DNA of 64,000 nucleotides. It comes from CAUZIZ01 sp965218775 (GTDB lineage: Bacteria; Acidobacteriota; UBA6911; RPQK01; JAJDTT01). Below the pieces are notes generated by a model, which ran no database searches, was not told the origin of the DNA, and saw only the letters and a list, made by a program, of their open reading frames with translations. Every line of letters starts with the position of its first letter. Position 1 is the stretch's first letter. Shown one piece after another: positions 1 through 8,454 of this stretch. The DNA lies in contig CBDCLS010000005.1 of the NCBI GenBank assembly GCA_965218775.1, positions 1,860,001 through 1,924,000 of the forward strand, in the 5' to 3' direction. The translations under genes were made by a program, and so were the position numbers.

Positions 1-1114
1 TGATTACGATTGCCGGATATCCTTGAGACTGCGTACTGAACTGAGGGTCGGCAATGAAATTAATCCCTTGAGCCGATGGAAAATCACAGTTCGCGAATAT
101 GTGGCCGACAAAGGAGCCGTCCACCCCCGTGGCTCGGAGTATCTCGCGCACCAATACGCTGTAAGTCCCACCCGGAGGAATCTCACCATTCTCATTAGCT
201 CCCGACCCCAGTCCGGCTCGAGACAGTTGGCTCGTCGTGACCCCAATCGGAGATCCAGGTTGGTTGGTGGGATAAAGCTGAAACTGGCACCCTCCCTCAA
301 CACGAGAGCCGATCCCGAGTCCCGCGAAGTGGCGGGTGGTGTTATCGACTGCCAGGCCCGTCGCGAAACTGTCTGTCGATATGTTGAATGGGAACAGAAG
401 CTGAGTTCTGAGGCCGACCGGAGTGTTCCTTGTCAATAATTCCAGCTTCTTGTTGACCAGTTCCAACTGCAGCTGGACCCGTTCCACCAGGATCTTCAGG
501 TCCTCGTTTTGAATCCGCGCGGTGGAATTGGGAGCATGGGCAACGTGCAGCAGTAAAGCAATAACATTGCCCCTACCGTCGGTCAGGGGGACGATCGGAT
601 TCTCGAGGGATCGATACACGGTAATCTTGGGAGGAATCTCCGTGATCACCGCGCTCATCCGAATAGACACCTCATTGACGAGCGTGAGCTCGCCAACCCG
701 TATCTCCACGAAGATGTCGAAAAAACTGTCTGCCGGAAAATCCTGGCCCCGCTGGCGGGCCACGATCTGTCCCACCGAGCGTCTGGTGGGACTCTGCTGA
801 ATGGTCACAGGACCCAGAGGGCTGGACCCAACAAGGTCCATCTGGACGATCTCGGTGTCAATCACGTTCCTCCCATCGGATCCCGCCTGGGGATCGGATC
901 TCTGAACCAGGAAGGGTCCTTGTGCCGAGACCTCAGTGTCGGGAATACCGTTCAAGCTGAGGTCAATGCCGATCTGGGCCAGGGACACAGGAAACTCGTC
1001 TGGACCTGCGGGCGGAAACCCAGTTCCTCCGATCACCGTCGTAGAATCGCCTTCGGCGCCCAAGAGAGGCGCGAGGGCAAGAGCCATCACAAAGATTCCA
1101 ATGGTTCTACTCAT
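1..1114 (-). CDS. secreted protein of unknown function (3' end outside window)
   Basis: An open frame of 371 codons runs from ATG at 1114 to the window edge without a stop, so the protein is incomplete at its C terminus. A perfect AAGGAGGAAG ribosome binding site lies at 1121-1130. Residues 1-20 form a signal peptide (basic SR, then a hydrophobic stretch ending LLGA). Residues about 200-225 are rich in L, V, K and E (for example ILVERVQLQLELVNKKLELL) and look like a short coiled coil. The rest is beta-rich with few charges, as in secreted surface proteins. I recognise no family. The nearest upstream feature is IS copy 1, and the leader shares a motif with the split secreted gene at 8519. Confidence 0.8.
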   Translation of the reverse strand, partial: MSRTIGIFVMALALAPLLGAEGDSTTVIGGTGFPPAGPDEFPVSLAQIGIDLSLNGIPDTEVSAQGPFLVQRSDPQAGSDGRNVIDTEIVQMDLVGSSPLGPVTIQQSPTRRSVGQIVARQRGQDFPADSFFDIFVEIRVGELTLVNEVSIRMSAVITEIPPKITVYRSLENPIVPLTDGRGNVIALLLHVAHAPNSTARIQNEDLKILVERVQLQLELVNKKLELLTRNTPVGLRTQLLFPFNISTDSFATGLAVDNTTRHFAGLGIGSRVEGGCQFQLYPTNQPGSPIGVTTSQLSRAGLGSGANENGEIPPGGTYSVLVREILRATGVDGSFVGHIFANCDFPSAQGINFIADPQFSTQSQGYPAIVI

Positions 1115-1175
1115 TCTCAACTTCCTCCTTCTGTTTTTGAGAGACTCTCCCCGAGCACTCGAGGCCCCGTACCGG

Positions 1176-1216
1176 CATCACCCGACCACCGGGGTGCAAC
1201 CGCAGCTTCTGGAAAG
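1176..1216 (-). promoter_or_regulatory. leader motif shared with the secreted gene at 8519 (copy A)
   Basis: Read on the minus strand, CTTTCCAG (1216-1209), GGTTGCAC (1201-1194) and GTCGGGTGATG (1186-1176) occur in order, separated by 7 and 7 bases, 61 bases before the start codon. The same three blocks occur before the other secreted gene (8608-8570) with spacers of 6 and 6. This suggests a conserved 5'UTR element, either an RNA structure or a protein site. I cannot assign it to a known riboswitch. Confidence 0.4.
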
Positions 1217-1248
1217 GGTCTAAAGACACAATCTAATCGAGCCTCTAG

Positions 1249-2938
1249 CCCGGATTTCTCAAGGAGAAAGCCGAAAGGGCGATTTTAGTCGATTTCTCGA
1301 CGCCGGTCTGGGTCAAAGGCGCCGCTGAGGGCGGTGCTGAGTACGACAGACGTCGTGCGGCCTGTGTTCCGAGCGGAAAACCAGTTTTTCAGACACACCT
1401 CAGACGCCTCAGTTGCAGACGGCTGGGATTTCCGACTTTCCTTGGCTCAACCGAGCTGTTGAAGCTGGGTCAAGGCTTGGGCATAGAGCTGTTGGTAAGG
1501 ATAACCCTCGCTCAGGGACAGACTCCCCCGCCGGACACTGACCCGAATCTGCCCCCCAATCTTCAACAGTTTGAGGCGAATTGTCTGGCATTGCGCCTTC
1601 GCCCACTGGGTCCCCTTCAAAGCGACACGCCTCAACGTGTGCAGCAGATTATAGGCCACCGAGGAGAACCACAACCGCAGCTGATTGCTCTTGATGAGGT
1701 GCGTCGAGGTCCGATCGGCAAACAGCTCCAGCTGCTGTTCCTTGATCCGATTCTCCGCCTCCCCTCGCGCGCAATACAGCTCCTCGTACAGCTTTGGGGC
1801 GGGCCACCGCTTCGCTCCCAGCGAGGTGACGACAAAGCGGGGATTGGATCCCTTACCCGTGTACTCGGCCTTGCCCACCACTCGCCGCTCTTGACTCCAG
1901 CTCTTCCGCGTCTGGTAACGAAAGTCCTTATAGACTCGGGCGCTGCTGCCGCTCGCTTGTTGAAGCGCCTGGGCCTGTTCCAGCTCCGACTCCAGGGTTC
2001 CCTCTAAGCGCTGATTGCGGGCCAGACCGAAGACGTAATCCACTCGATGCTCCTCACACCATTTCATCAACGCCTCGCGCGCAAAGCTGCTGTCCGCCCG
2101 CAGCGTAATGCGGACCTTCGGCCACTTCGCCCGCAGTTGTCCCACGATCCGCTCCATCTCCTGGACCGCTCCTTCGGAGCCATCCAGATTCGACACCCGC
2201 AGCTTCGCCCCCAGCACATACCCCTCGCAAAACACATACAGGGGCAGGTAGCAGTAACACCGGTAGTAGCCATGGTAGAAACGACCCTCCTGCTCTCCGT
2301 GCAGCGGATCATCCGTCGCATCCAGGTCCAACACCAGCTCCTTGGGTTTACCGCCTCGCACCCGAATGAACTGCTCCACCAAAAACGCTTCCACCGCAGC
2401 TTCATCCACCGGCGTCTTGCGATATTTATCCTGCGTCACCGAGGACAACTCCAAACGATTGAGTGTGCTCTTGCCCGCACACGCCTTGCCCCGATCCGCT
2501 TCCGCTCGCCGATCCCTCCCCAAGGGATCTTCCTTGCCTACCAACACCGCCATCAGCGGATCCGTCCGTAGCTCCTCATGATCGTTGAGATCCTCATAGC
2601 CCAAGGCCAGTCCATAGACCCGCTGCCCCACCAGCTCCTCCACACTGAACTCGGTGAAGCGAGGATCGCGCCGGTCCCCAAAGCAGGCGGCCAAGCCGCT
2701 AATGAACCCATAGCGGCTCTCCACCTCCCGTAACAGCAACCCTCCGGCGTCTGAAGTGATCTGTCCCCCGTTGAATTCTGCCTCGACTCGGCGACCCTCC
2801 AGCCCTTGAAACTCCAGCTTAGAAGCGATACACTCTGTCGTCATAGTAGTCAGCTCCTTGTGTTTGTTAAGTCTTTGTTAACACAGACTTTATACCACAT
2901 TGAGCTGACTGCTTTTTCTTATCCTTGAGAAATCCGGG
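1249..2938 (-). mobile_element. IS1380-family insertion sequence, copy 1
   Basis: The element is 1690 bp. Both ends carry the inverted repeat CCCGGATTTCTCA, and it is bounded by direct CTAG duplications at 1245-1248 and 2939-2942. The 94 bp before and 198 bp after the transposase are the same lengths as in the other full copies. It lies in the spacer between the secreted gene at 1114 and the sulfatase fragment at 2988, so no clear gene is broken. Family assignment rests on the transposase and the 4-bp duplication. Confidence 0.95.
1447..2844 (-). CDS. IS1380-family DDE transposase (copy 1)
   Basis: A 465-aa transposase of DDE group 1. Acidic residues with the expected spacing are visible in LDLDATDDPLHG, LRADSSFARE and YCARGEAENRIKE. 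The start follows an AAGGAG ribosome binding site inside a sequence that can fold back on it (described for copy 4). It differs from copies 3 and 4 at a modest number of positions (for example ESRYGFISG against ENRYGFIRG), so it is an older or separately derived copy. The frame is intact and the enzyme may be active. Confidence 0.95.
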   Translation of the reverse strand: MTTECIASKLEFQGLEGRRVEAEFNGGQITSDAGGLLLREVESRYGFISGLAACFGDRRDPRFTEFSVEELVGQRVYGLALGYEDLNDHEELRTDPLMAVLVGKEDPLGRDRRAEADRGKACAGKSTLNRLELSSVTQDKYRKTPVDEAAVEAFLVEQFIRVRGGKPKELVLDLDATDDPLHGEQEGRFYHGYYRCYCYLPLYVFCEGYVLGAKLRVSNLDGSEGAVQEMERIVGQLRAKWPKVRITLRADSSFAREALMKWCEEHRVDYVFGLARNQRLEGTLESELEQAQALQQASGSSARVYKDFRYQTRKSWSQERRVVGKAEYTGKGSNPRFVVTSLGAKRWPAPKLYEELYCARGEAENRIKEQQLELFADRTSTHLIKSNQLRLWFSSVAYNLLHTLRRVALKGTQWAKAQCQTIRLKLLKIGGQIRVSVRRGSLSLSEGYPYQQLYAQALTQLQQLG

Positions 2939-2987
2939 CTAGAGCTGGTCAACCCCGGGACGTCCCTATACACTCCAAGGCTTGAAA

Positions 2988-3140
2988 ATGGCTGCCGACA
3001 ACAAGACAGCAGCTCAGCCCCAGCCCGAGAGACTCTCGACCTGGAGCCCGCATCTCCTGGTACTCTTCAGTCTTGCGCTAGCGCAGCTTCTGTATGATCT
3101 GCTCGCCAGGTATCCCGAGTTCTTCCTGGCCGGTTGGTGA
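2988..3140 (+). pseudogene. truncated N terminus of a membrane sulfatase-like protein
   Basis: A 50-codon frame starting at ATG 2988 and ending TGA 3138 encodes a segment with YDLLARYPEFFLA. It matches YDLLSRYPEFFVA in the first membrane segment of the large sulfatase-like protein that starts at 9738. Only the first 50 residues remain, and the frame then stops in AGW. It is best read as the leftover 5' end of a paralogous gene. No continuation of the sulfatase domain is seen downstream; a different small gene starts at 3253. Confidence 0.7.
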
Positions 3141-3252
3141 TTTTTCTCCCACTCGATCGTTGAATTCAACCAACTACGATTTTGTTTCCTGGACTTTCGC
3201 GAGCTTTCCATTCAGAGTGTCTTGCCTAAGGTTGTATCACCTACATTCGAAG

Positions 3253-3504
3253 ATGGATCAAGAGACGCGCCCAGACTCCAACCTCGGCACTTTTGGCTGC
3301 GCCTTGGTCGCGCTGGGCTCGATATCTGCCATCGCAGGCGTGGCAGCATTATTGGGAATCAGCCCAGTTAGAAACGACATCGAACTCGAGTTCTTCGGCT
3401 TCGAAGTCAATACCCCTGGCGAGCGCTTTTGGTGGGTCCTGGGCAGTCTGATAGCCCTTGGCATAGGAGTGTTCTTGATGCGAGCCAACAAACCTGGAAC
3501 CTGA
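3253..3504 (+). CDS. small two-helix membrane protein, unknown function
   Basis: An 83-aa protein. I chose ATG 3253 (MDQETRPDSN) because the upstream in-frame residues overlap the sulfatase fragment and look non-coding. Two hydrophobic helices are visible, roughly residues 14-37 (FGCALVALGSISAIAGVAALLG) and 56-75 (WWVLGSLIALGIGVFLM). They are joined by a charged loop with a FFGFEVNTPGE motif. I do not recognise the family. The 181-bp MITE begins 10 bp after the stop. Confidence 0.55.
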   Translation: MDQETRPDSNLGTFGCALVALGSISAIAGVAALLGISPVRNDIELEFFGFEVNTPGERFWWVLGSLIALGIGVFLMRANKPGT

Positions 3505-3513
3505 TCGGACTTA

Positions 3514-3694
3514 GGGTTCGCGCAGGAATAACTTCACAGTTTTGGCGCTCAGATTTGTGCCAGATTTGGTCGCGAACGATTGAGCGAAACCGCAGGCGTA
3601 GCCAGGCCTACGTTGAGGATTTCGCGATTGAGGAGCGGCCGAAGATGGTGCGAAGATGAGATGCCAAAATGGGAAGTTATTCTTGCGCGAGCCC
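3514..3694. mobile_element. 181-bp MITE, copy 1 (TIR starting GGGTTCG / GGGCTCG)
   Basis: A 181-bp non-coding element with about 22-bp imperfect inverted ends containing GAATAACTTC, flanked by direct TTA at 3511-3513 and 3695-3697. A second copy of exactly the same length lies inverted at 39365-39545 with TAA duplications. The TNA 3-bp duplications and GGG ends resemble some IS5-family groups, but no matching transposase is in the window, so parentage is inference. It sits directly in front of the ribosome binding site of the next small gene. Confidence 0.85.
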
Positions 3695-3712
3695 TTAGGA
3701 GGCCCCCTCCGC

Positions 3713-3871
3713 ATGACAACACTTATTCGTTGCTTGATCGTAGCCGCTTGTCTAGGCGCAGGCCTTTGGTTGCTGAGGCTGTCCTACGTAGCGTACGCCA
3801 AGTGGGTAGAGTATGTGGCTCTGGGAGATTACTCAGGAGCTGAGCCACGGCGCCCTGAGGAACCCGGGTGA
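3713..3871 (+). CDS. small single-pass membrane protein, unknown
   Basis: A 52-aa frame starting at ATG 3713, preceded by TTAGGAGG at 3695-3702, a strong ribosome binding site. Residues 4-26 form one hydrophobic helix, followed by YAKWVEYVALGDYSG and a proline/acidic tail. The MITE at 3514-3694 inserted immediately upstream of the ribosome binding site, so the gene may have lost its native promoter or its link to the small membrane gene at 3253. Coding status is plausible but not proven. It is convergent with the S8 protease gene. Confidence 0.4.
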   Translation: MTTLIRCLIVAACLGAGLWLLRLSYVAYAKWVEYVALGDYSGAEPRRPEEPG

Positions 3872-4004
3872 GCCTGTGCGGCAGAAATTGATCTACTACG
3901 AAAACGGTAGCATCGGTCCATATTCCCCCGATTTTTCGGCGAATGGAGCAACTATGCACCTCGCAATCGAGAAAATCTGGCCTCGATTCCTACCGCGCAG
4001 ATTC

Positions 4005-5822
4005 CTAGATCGGGTCACCCTCAAAGACATCAGCAGACAAAGTCTCGTCCGACCAGAAGACGCCGTCCGACCAGAAGACACCATCGCTCCAGAACACGCC
4101 ATCTGACCAAAAGACCCCGTCACTCCAGAAGACTCCATCGGACCAGAAGACACCATCAGTCCAGGCCAGGGTTCCATCGGACCAGAAGACACCATCGGAC
4201 CAGAACACGCCATCGCTCCAGAACACGCCATCGCTCCAGAACACGCCATCGCTCCAGAACACCCCGTCACTCCAGAAGACTCCGCTGCCCCAGAACTGGT
4301 TGATCTGAGAATCCACCAACTGGCTGTAGATGATCTGGTCGCCATAGGCAAAGCTACCGCCGGACCAGACCTCCTCACCGTCCAGCAACCAGGTGGGAGA
4401 CACTGCCTCAGTAACCGTGCGGCTACCTACGTCTATTACCTCCGCTAACTCGACGGCTGTTTTCGCATTCAACAGTCCATTTCCCTGTTCCAGCATACTG
4501 GGCTGGTTCAACTTGATCGCTGTCAACATCAGAATGAGCTTCACCATATGCGGATTGAGGTCTGGAGTCTTGCTCAGCATTGCGGCGACTGTTCCACTCA
4601 CAAAGGCCGTGGACATACTCGAACCGCTTAAAGAGATGTAGTTGCTATCTGTCTGCAACTCGGGGTGCTGCTCATGCAAGAAGCTTCCGTCTGCTAGCAA
4701 GGACACTACTCGGTTGCCTGGGGCAACCAGGTCCGGCTTGAATAGCCCATCGACGGTCGGGCCCCGAGACCCAAAGCTGGTGGCAATGTCATCAGAATGG
4801 GTCAATGTCCCACGAGTGTTCACTGTGCCGACGGTGATCACCAAAGGATCGATGCCCGGACTGGTAATGCCTCCCCAAATCTTCGGCTGCTCGTCCGTCT
4901 TGCCCAGATTGCCCGCTGAAACGATGCTCACAATTCCTGCTTCGACCATCCCTTCCACTGCTTGGCAAAGAGGGTCCTGGGTGTAGGACTCGACGGGAGC
5001 ATGTCCCAGAGACAGATTGGCTACCTGAACCTGGTACTTGTTCTTGTTCGTGATCACCCAATCGATCGCCTTGATGAGATTGCTCGTCAGACCCCATCCA
5101 TCTGGGCCAATTACCTTGATGTCCACGAAGTCCGACTGGGGTGCAACCCCCATATACGCCCCATTAGAATCCGTACCCGTCCCGCCAATGATGCCCGCCA
5201 CATGGGTGCCATGGCCATAGTCGTCCATGCTCTTTGCATTCTTGCCACGAACAATCACGGCTTTGCCAGAAGTAAAGTCAACGGATGCCTTCAAACGATC
5301 CTTGTGGATGAGATCTCCATGCCCATCAATACCGGAATCGAAGACCGCTACCGTGACGCCGAGCCCAGTCGCATACACCTGGTCTGCGCCGATCGTCTCG
5401 CGCAGGACGTTTTGGTCAAGGACGTTATCGTAGTGGGGACGGATAGGGGCATCGATGGTGACATATTCGACGAGATGGGACTGCAACAGTAGCTGGATCT
5501 GTTTGGCGCTCAGCTGTGCGGTGTAGCCATGCACTCTGTTGAGGGTATTCGGGAGCTCCCGGCCACCTTGCCGCTTAGCTTCGCGGACCTCCCCGAAGAA
5601 ATTGCGGTCGACCTGGACGATCACTGAAATCTGATAGTCGTATTGCGGGTGAGCAGTGAGAAGTTCCACCTCTCCCTGCAACAACGGAGAGATCTTCTTT
5701 CCCAGGTGGTTAGGGCTTCCTGCCAGGATACGGCCACCGGGACCGGCAAGTAAGATCAGGAAAGTTGATAGAACAGAAAGTGAAAAAGACAGCCAGCTGC
5801 ACTTGTATGATTTTCTTCGCAC
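4005..5822 (-). CDS. secreted subtilisin-like serine protease (S8) with C-terminal VFWSDG repeats
   Basis: A 605-aa protein starting at GTG 5822 behind GAGGGAGG (5827-5834). Residues 1-35 form a signal peptide. The S8 catalytic triad is visible: Asp in VAVFDSGIDGHG, His in DYGHGTHVAGIIGG, oxyanion Asn in SIVSAGNLG and Ser in LSGSSMSTAFVSG. The C-terminal 100 residues contain twelve copies of the hexapeptide VFWSDG, six before and six after a TLAWTDG interruption, then a short acidic tail. The catalytic domain would cleave extracellular or periplasmic proteins. The repeat tail probably forms a beta-rich wall-, surface- or self-association module. A probable c-di-GMP-I riboswitch occupies the leader, so production is likely tied to c-di-GMP. 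The gene is monocistronic as seen. Confidence 0.92.
   Translation of the reverse strand: MRRKSYKCSWLSFSLSVLSTFLILLAGPGGRILAGSPNHLGKKISPLLQGEVELLTAHPQYDYQISVIVQVDRNFFGEVREAKRQGGRELPNTLNRVHGYTAQLSAKQIQLLLQSHLVEYVTIDAPIRPHYDNVLDQNVLRETIGADQVYATGLGVTVAVFDSGIDGHGDLIHKDRLKASVDFTSGKAVIVRGKNAKSMDDYGHGTHVAGIIGGTGTDSNGAYMGVAPQSDFVDIKVIGPDGWGLTSNLIKAIDWVITNKNKYQVQVANLSLGHAPVESYTQDPLCQAVEGMVEAGIVSIVSAGNLGKTDEQPKIWGGITSPGIDPLVITVGTVNTRGTLTHSDDIATSFGSRGPTVDGLFKPDLVAPGNRVVSLLADGSFLHEQHPELQTDSNYISLSGSSMSTAFVSGTVAAMLSKTPDLNPHMVKLILMLTAIKLNQPSMLEQGNGLLNAKTAVELAEVIDVGSRTVTEAVSPTWLLDGEEVWSGGSFAYGDQIIYSQLVDSQINQFWGSGVFWSDGVFWSDGVFWSDGVFWSDGVFWSDGVFWSDGTLAWTDGVFWSDGVFWSDGVFWSDGVFWSDGVFWSDGVFWSDETLSADVFEGDPI
4047..4280 (-). 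repeat. 18-bp tandem repeat encoding VFWSDG x12
   Basis: Twelve 18-bp units lie inside the 3' end of the protease gene, split 6+6 by a 21-bp unit encoding TLAWTDG. Units vary at synonymous positions (for example TCGCTCC against TCGGACC on the plus strand), so the protein repeat is selected rather than freshly amplified. The overlap between DNA units makes length change by slippage likely. Confidence 0.9.
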
Positions 5823-5857
5823 GTCGACCTCCCTCAGGCGATGCGAAGAGACTGACT

Positions 5858-5955
5858 TTCGGCAACTGATCGACCCTGTCGGTATCCGAGTTAGGTCTCA
5901 GCTTTGCGCCCCGAGCCTTTCGCGCTCGGGTAGCCCTTTCGATGCAATCTCTACA
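5858..5955 (-). ncRNA. probable cyclic di-GMP-I (GEMM) riboswitch
   Basis: Minus-strand reading gives GAAAGGGCTACC, then a GC-rich hairpin closed over GCGAAA (P2), then GGCGCAAAGC, then CTGAGACCTAAC. After a loop come GGGTCGATCAG, able to pair with the CTGAGACC arm (P3), and GTTGCCGA. Order and key blocks (AGGGC..ACC, CGCAAAGC, CTAA, a terminal GTTRCCGA) match the GEMM-I consensus as I know it. The G after AA in AAAGGG favours c-di-GMP over cGAMP. The element ends about 25 bases before the ribosome binding site of the S8 protease at 5822, so it would act on that gene. P1 pairing is imperfect and needs a covariance search. Confidence 0.62.
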
Positions 5956-6181
5956 GACGATTTGACCGAAAACTTATGGAAAGGAGTTCCTTCCTCATTT
6001 CCTCAGGAGGTCTTATCGGCTGGGAATGTGAAGACTTTAGTTTTAGCGAGAAAGAAATTGAGGAGAGATCAAATGTCGCAGCCAGGCAGTGGGGATCCTA
6101 AGGCAGGCGCCCAGGCCAGAGCGTACACTCTTCGAGCCTACCTATGTACATTGGAACGTAAATACTGCAACGTTTGCAGAA

Positions 6182-6208
6182 GGGGCTTGATCTTGCTTCT
6201 CAAGCCCC
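6182..6208. terminator. hairpin between the split secreted gene and the protease leader
   Basis: A 9-bp perfect stem, GGGGCTTGA paired with TCAAGCCCC, and a 9-base loop. It lies 75 bp beyond the stop of the minus-strand secreted gene (6284). No strong U-run follows on the minus strand, so intrinsic termination is only possible. The rest of 5956-6283 holds nothing else I can support. Confidence 0.4.
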
Positions 6209-6283
6209 AGCTGCAAATATCATCGTTTTTCTGGAGGAGCACTGGGAGTTACAGGTCGGTAATTCGACTACCCAGGTGGGTTG

Positions 6284-6765
6284 TCAGAACACTTGGAAGT
6301 TTCCCTGGACCTCGAATTCACCAAGAGAGAGAAATTCATCCGTGCATTCAACTGATAGATGGTCAATTCTATTTTTGGGAAAACAGGGTTCACCACTGAT
6401 GCAACAGATGCTATTTTCATCACCACTGAAGCACTCGTTGTCCAACTGGTCCTCACCAGGCCCCTCCCCATCGCTCACGCGGGTGATGTGGAAGGATCCC
6501 ACTGGGATCGCTCCCTCATTGGTAGAATTAGTTACCATTCCACCGACCAAGGCTTCGTTTCCATTCACCACCAGACAGTCGACCTGGGTGTGATACATGA
6601 TTCTTCCTGTCGTTGAAGAATCGAAGTCGACGATAACCATCCCCCAAACCACGCCGTCCGAATCCTCATGCGCCGACATTGTAGTCCTGAAGGAGAGCAG
6701 CACCGAGGGCGACACTTCTCCGCTGCCGATCACATTGTGGGTAAATCTCTGAGCGAGCCCGTTAG
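6284..6765 (-). pseudogene. secreted protein gene, 3' part (split by IS copy 2)
   Basis: This carries the main body of a small secreted protein whose first 21 codons lie on the other side of IS copy 2 (8455-8519). Removing the IS and one TTAG duplication restores one frame of 180 aa. The signal peptide then runs MKKLLAVVLVMVPG... to NGLAQ, followed by RFTHNVIGSGEV. The mature part is acidic and has five cysteines late in the chain (ECFSGDENSICCISGEPCF). No family is recognised. An internal GTG at 6733 could start a product without a signal peptide, which would stay in the cytosol. The ancestral gene was probably exported. Confidence 0.85.
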
Positions 6766-8454
6766 CCCGGATTTCTCAAAGACAAGAAAAAGCAGTCAGC
6801 TCTATGTGATATAAAGTCTTTGTTATCAGATACTTAATAATCACAAGGAGCTGACTACTATGACCACAGAGTGTATCGCTTCCAAGCTGGAGTTTCAAGA
6901 GCTAGAAGGGCGCCGAGTCGAGGCAGAATTCAATGGGGGGCAGATCACCTCAGGCTCCGGGGGGTTGCTGTTACGGGAGGTGGAGAGCCGCTATGGGTTC
7001 ATTAGCGGCTTGGCCGCCTGCTTTGGGGACCGGCGCGATCCTCGCTTCACCGAGTTCAGTGTGGAGGAACTGGTGGGGCAGCGGATTTACGGACTGGCCC
7101 TAGGCTATGAGGATGTCAACGATCATGAGGAGCTCCGGGCAGATCCGCTGATGGCGGTGTTGGTCGGCAAGGAAGATCCCTTGGGGAGGGATCGGCGAGC
7201 GGAAGCGGATCGAGGCAAGGCGTGTGCGGGCAAGAGCACCCTCAATCGTTTGGAGTTGTCCTCGGTGACGCAGGATAAATATCGCAAGACGCCGGTGGAT
7301 GAAGCCGCGGTCGAAGCGTTTTTGGTGGAGCAGTTCATTCGGGTGCGAGGCGGGAAACCGAAGGAGTTGGTCTTGGACCTGGATGCGACGGATGATCCGC
7401 TGCACGGAGAACAGGAGGGTCGTTTCTACCATGGCTACTACCGGTGTTACTGCTACCTGCCGCTGTATGTGTTTTGCGAGGGGTATGTGCTGGGGGCCAA
7501 GCTGCGGGTGTCGAACCTGGATGGCTCCGAAGGAGCGGTCCAGGAGATGGAGCGGATGGTGGGACAACTGCGGGCGAAGTGGCCGAAGGTCCGCATTACT
7601 CTGCGGGCGGACAGCAGCTTTGCCCGCGAGGCGTTGATGAAATGGTGTGAGGAGCATCGAGTGGATTACGTCTTCGGTCTGGCCCGCAATCAGCGCTTAG
7701 AGGGGGCCCTGGAGTCCGAGTTGGAACAGGCCCAGGCACTGCAACAAGCCAACGGCAGCAGCGCCCGAGTCTACAAGGACTTTCGTTACCAGACGCGCAA
7801 AAGCTGGAGTCAAGAGCGGCGAGTGGTGGGCAAGGCCGAGTACACGGGTAAGGGATCCAATCCCCGCTTTGTCGTCACCTCGCTGGGAGCGAAGCGGTGG
7901 CCCGCCCAAAAGCTGTACGAGGAGCTGTACTGCGCGCGAGGGGAAGCGGAGAATCGGATTAAGGAGCAGCAGCTAGAGCTGTTTGCCGATCGGACCTCGA
8001 CGCACCGCATGAAGAGCAATCAGCTGCGCCTGTGGTTTTCCTCGGTGGCTTACAATCTGCTGCACACGCTCAGGTGTGTCGCTTTGAAGGGGACCCAGTG
8101 GGCGAAGGCGCAATGCCAGACGATTCGCCTCAAACTGTTGAAGATAGGAGGCCAGATTCGGGTCAGTGTCCGACGGGTGAGCTTGTCGCTGAGCGAGGGT
8201 TATCCTTACCAAACACTCTACGCCCAAACCTTGGCCCAGCTTCAACAGCTCGGCTGAGCGGAGGCAAACCGGAAATCCCAACCATCTGCAACTGAGGCGG
8301 CTGAGGTGTGTCTGAAAAACCGGTTTTCCGCCTTCAACATAGGTGTCACCAAGCTCTCGCACTCTACAGTGCCCTCAACTGAGACTTCGGCTCAAACCAG
8401 AGTCGAAAAATCGACTAAAATCAGCCTTTCTGCTTTCACTATGAGAAATCCGGG
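6766..8454 (+). mobile_element. IS1380-family insertion sequence, copy 2
   Basis: 1689 bp with CCCGGATTTCTCA ends and direct TTAG duplications at 6762-6765 and 8455-8458. It is one base shorter than the other copies in the region after the transposase and is the most diverged: its right end reads CATAGTGAAAGC after the terminal repeat, and the inner palindrome of the leader is degraded. It interrupts the signal-peptide region of a secreted protein gene. Confidence 0.95.
6860..8257 (+). CDS. IS1380-family DDE transposase (copy 2)
   Basis: 465 aa, with the same catalytic motifs as the other copies (LDLDATDDPLHG, LRADSSFARE, YCARGEAENRIKE). Distinct substitutions include FQELEGRR, SGSGGLLL and THRMKSNQ. 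The frame is complete. Transcription runs opposite to the host gene it splits. Confidence 0.95.
   Translation: MTTECIASKLEFQELEGRRVEAEFNGGQITSGSGGLLLREVESRYGFISGLAACFGDRRDPRFTEFSVEELVGQRIYGLALGYEDVNDHEELRADPLMAVLVGKEDPLGRDRRAEADRGKACAGKSTLNRLELSSVTQDKYRKTPVDEAAVEAFLVEQFIRVRGGKPKELVLDLDATDDPLHGEQEGRFYHGYYRCYCYLPLYVFCEGYVLGAKLRVSNLDGSEGAVQEMERMVGQLRAKWPKVRITLRADSSFAREALMKWCEEHRVDYVFGLARNQRLEGALESELEQAQALQQANGSSARVYKDFRYQTRKSWSQERRVVGKAEYTGKGSNPRFVVTSLGAKRWPAQKLYEELYCARGEAENRIKEQQLELFADRTSTHRMKSNQLRLWFSSVAYNLLHTLRCVALKGTQWAKAQCQTIRLKLLKIGGQIRVSVRRVSLSLSEGYPYQTLYAQTLAQLQQLG

Noticed and set aside
1459..2581. Long plus-strand frames inside IS copy 1, and the same in the other copies
   Set aside because: They are antisense shadows of the transposase, repeated in each copy with no ribosome binding site.
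4047..4280. Regular 18-bp repeats considered as a CRISPR array
   Set aside because: There are no unique spacers; the units are contiguous and translate to VFWSDG.
3896..4378. Minus-strand frame of 160 codons with GAMACSG-type repeats
   Set aside because: It is the S8 protease repeat read in another frame. The protease frame has the signal peptide, triad and ribosome binding site.
5656..6399. 247-codon plus-strand frame across the protease leader
   Set aside because: It runs antisense to the protease start, the riboswitch and the split secreted gene. A possible internal ATG at 6073 behind GAGGAGAG gives no recognisable protein.
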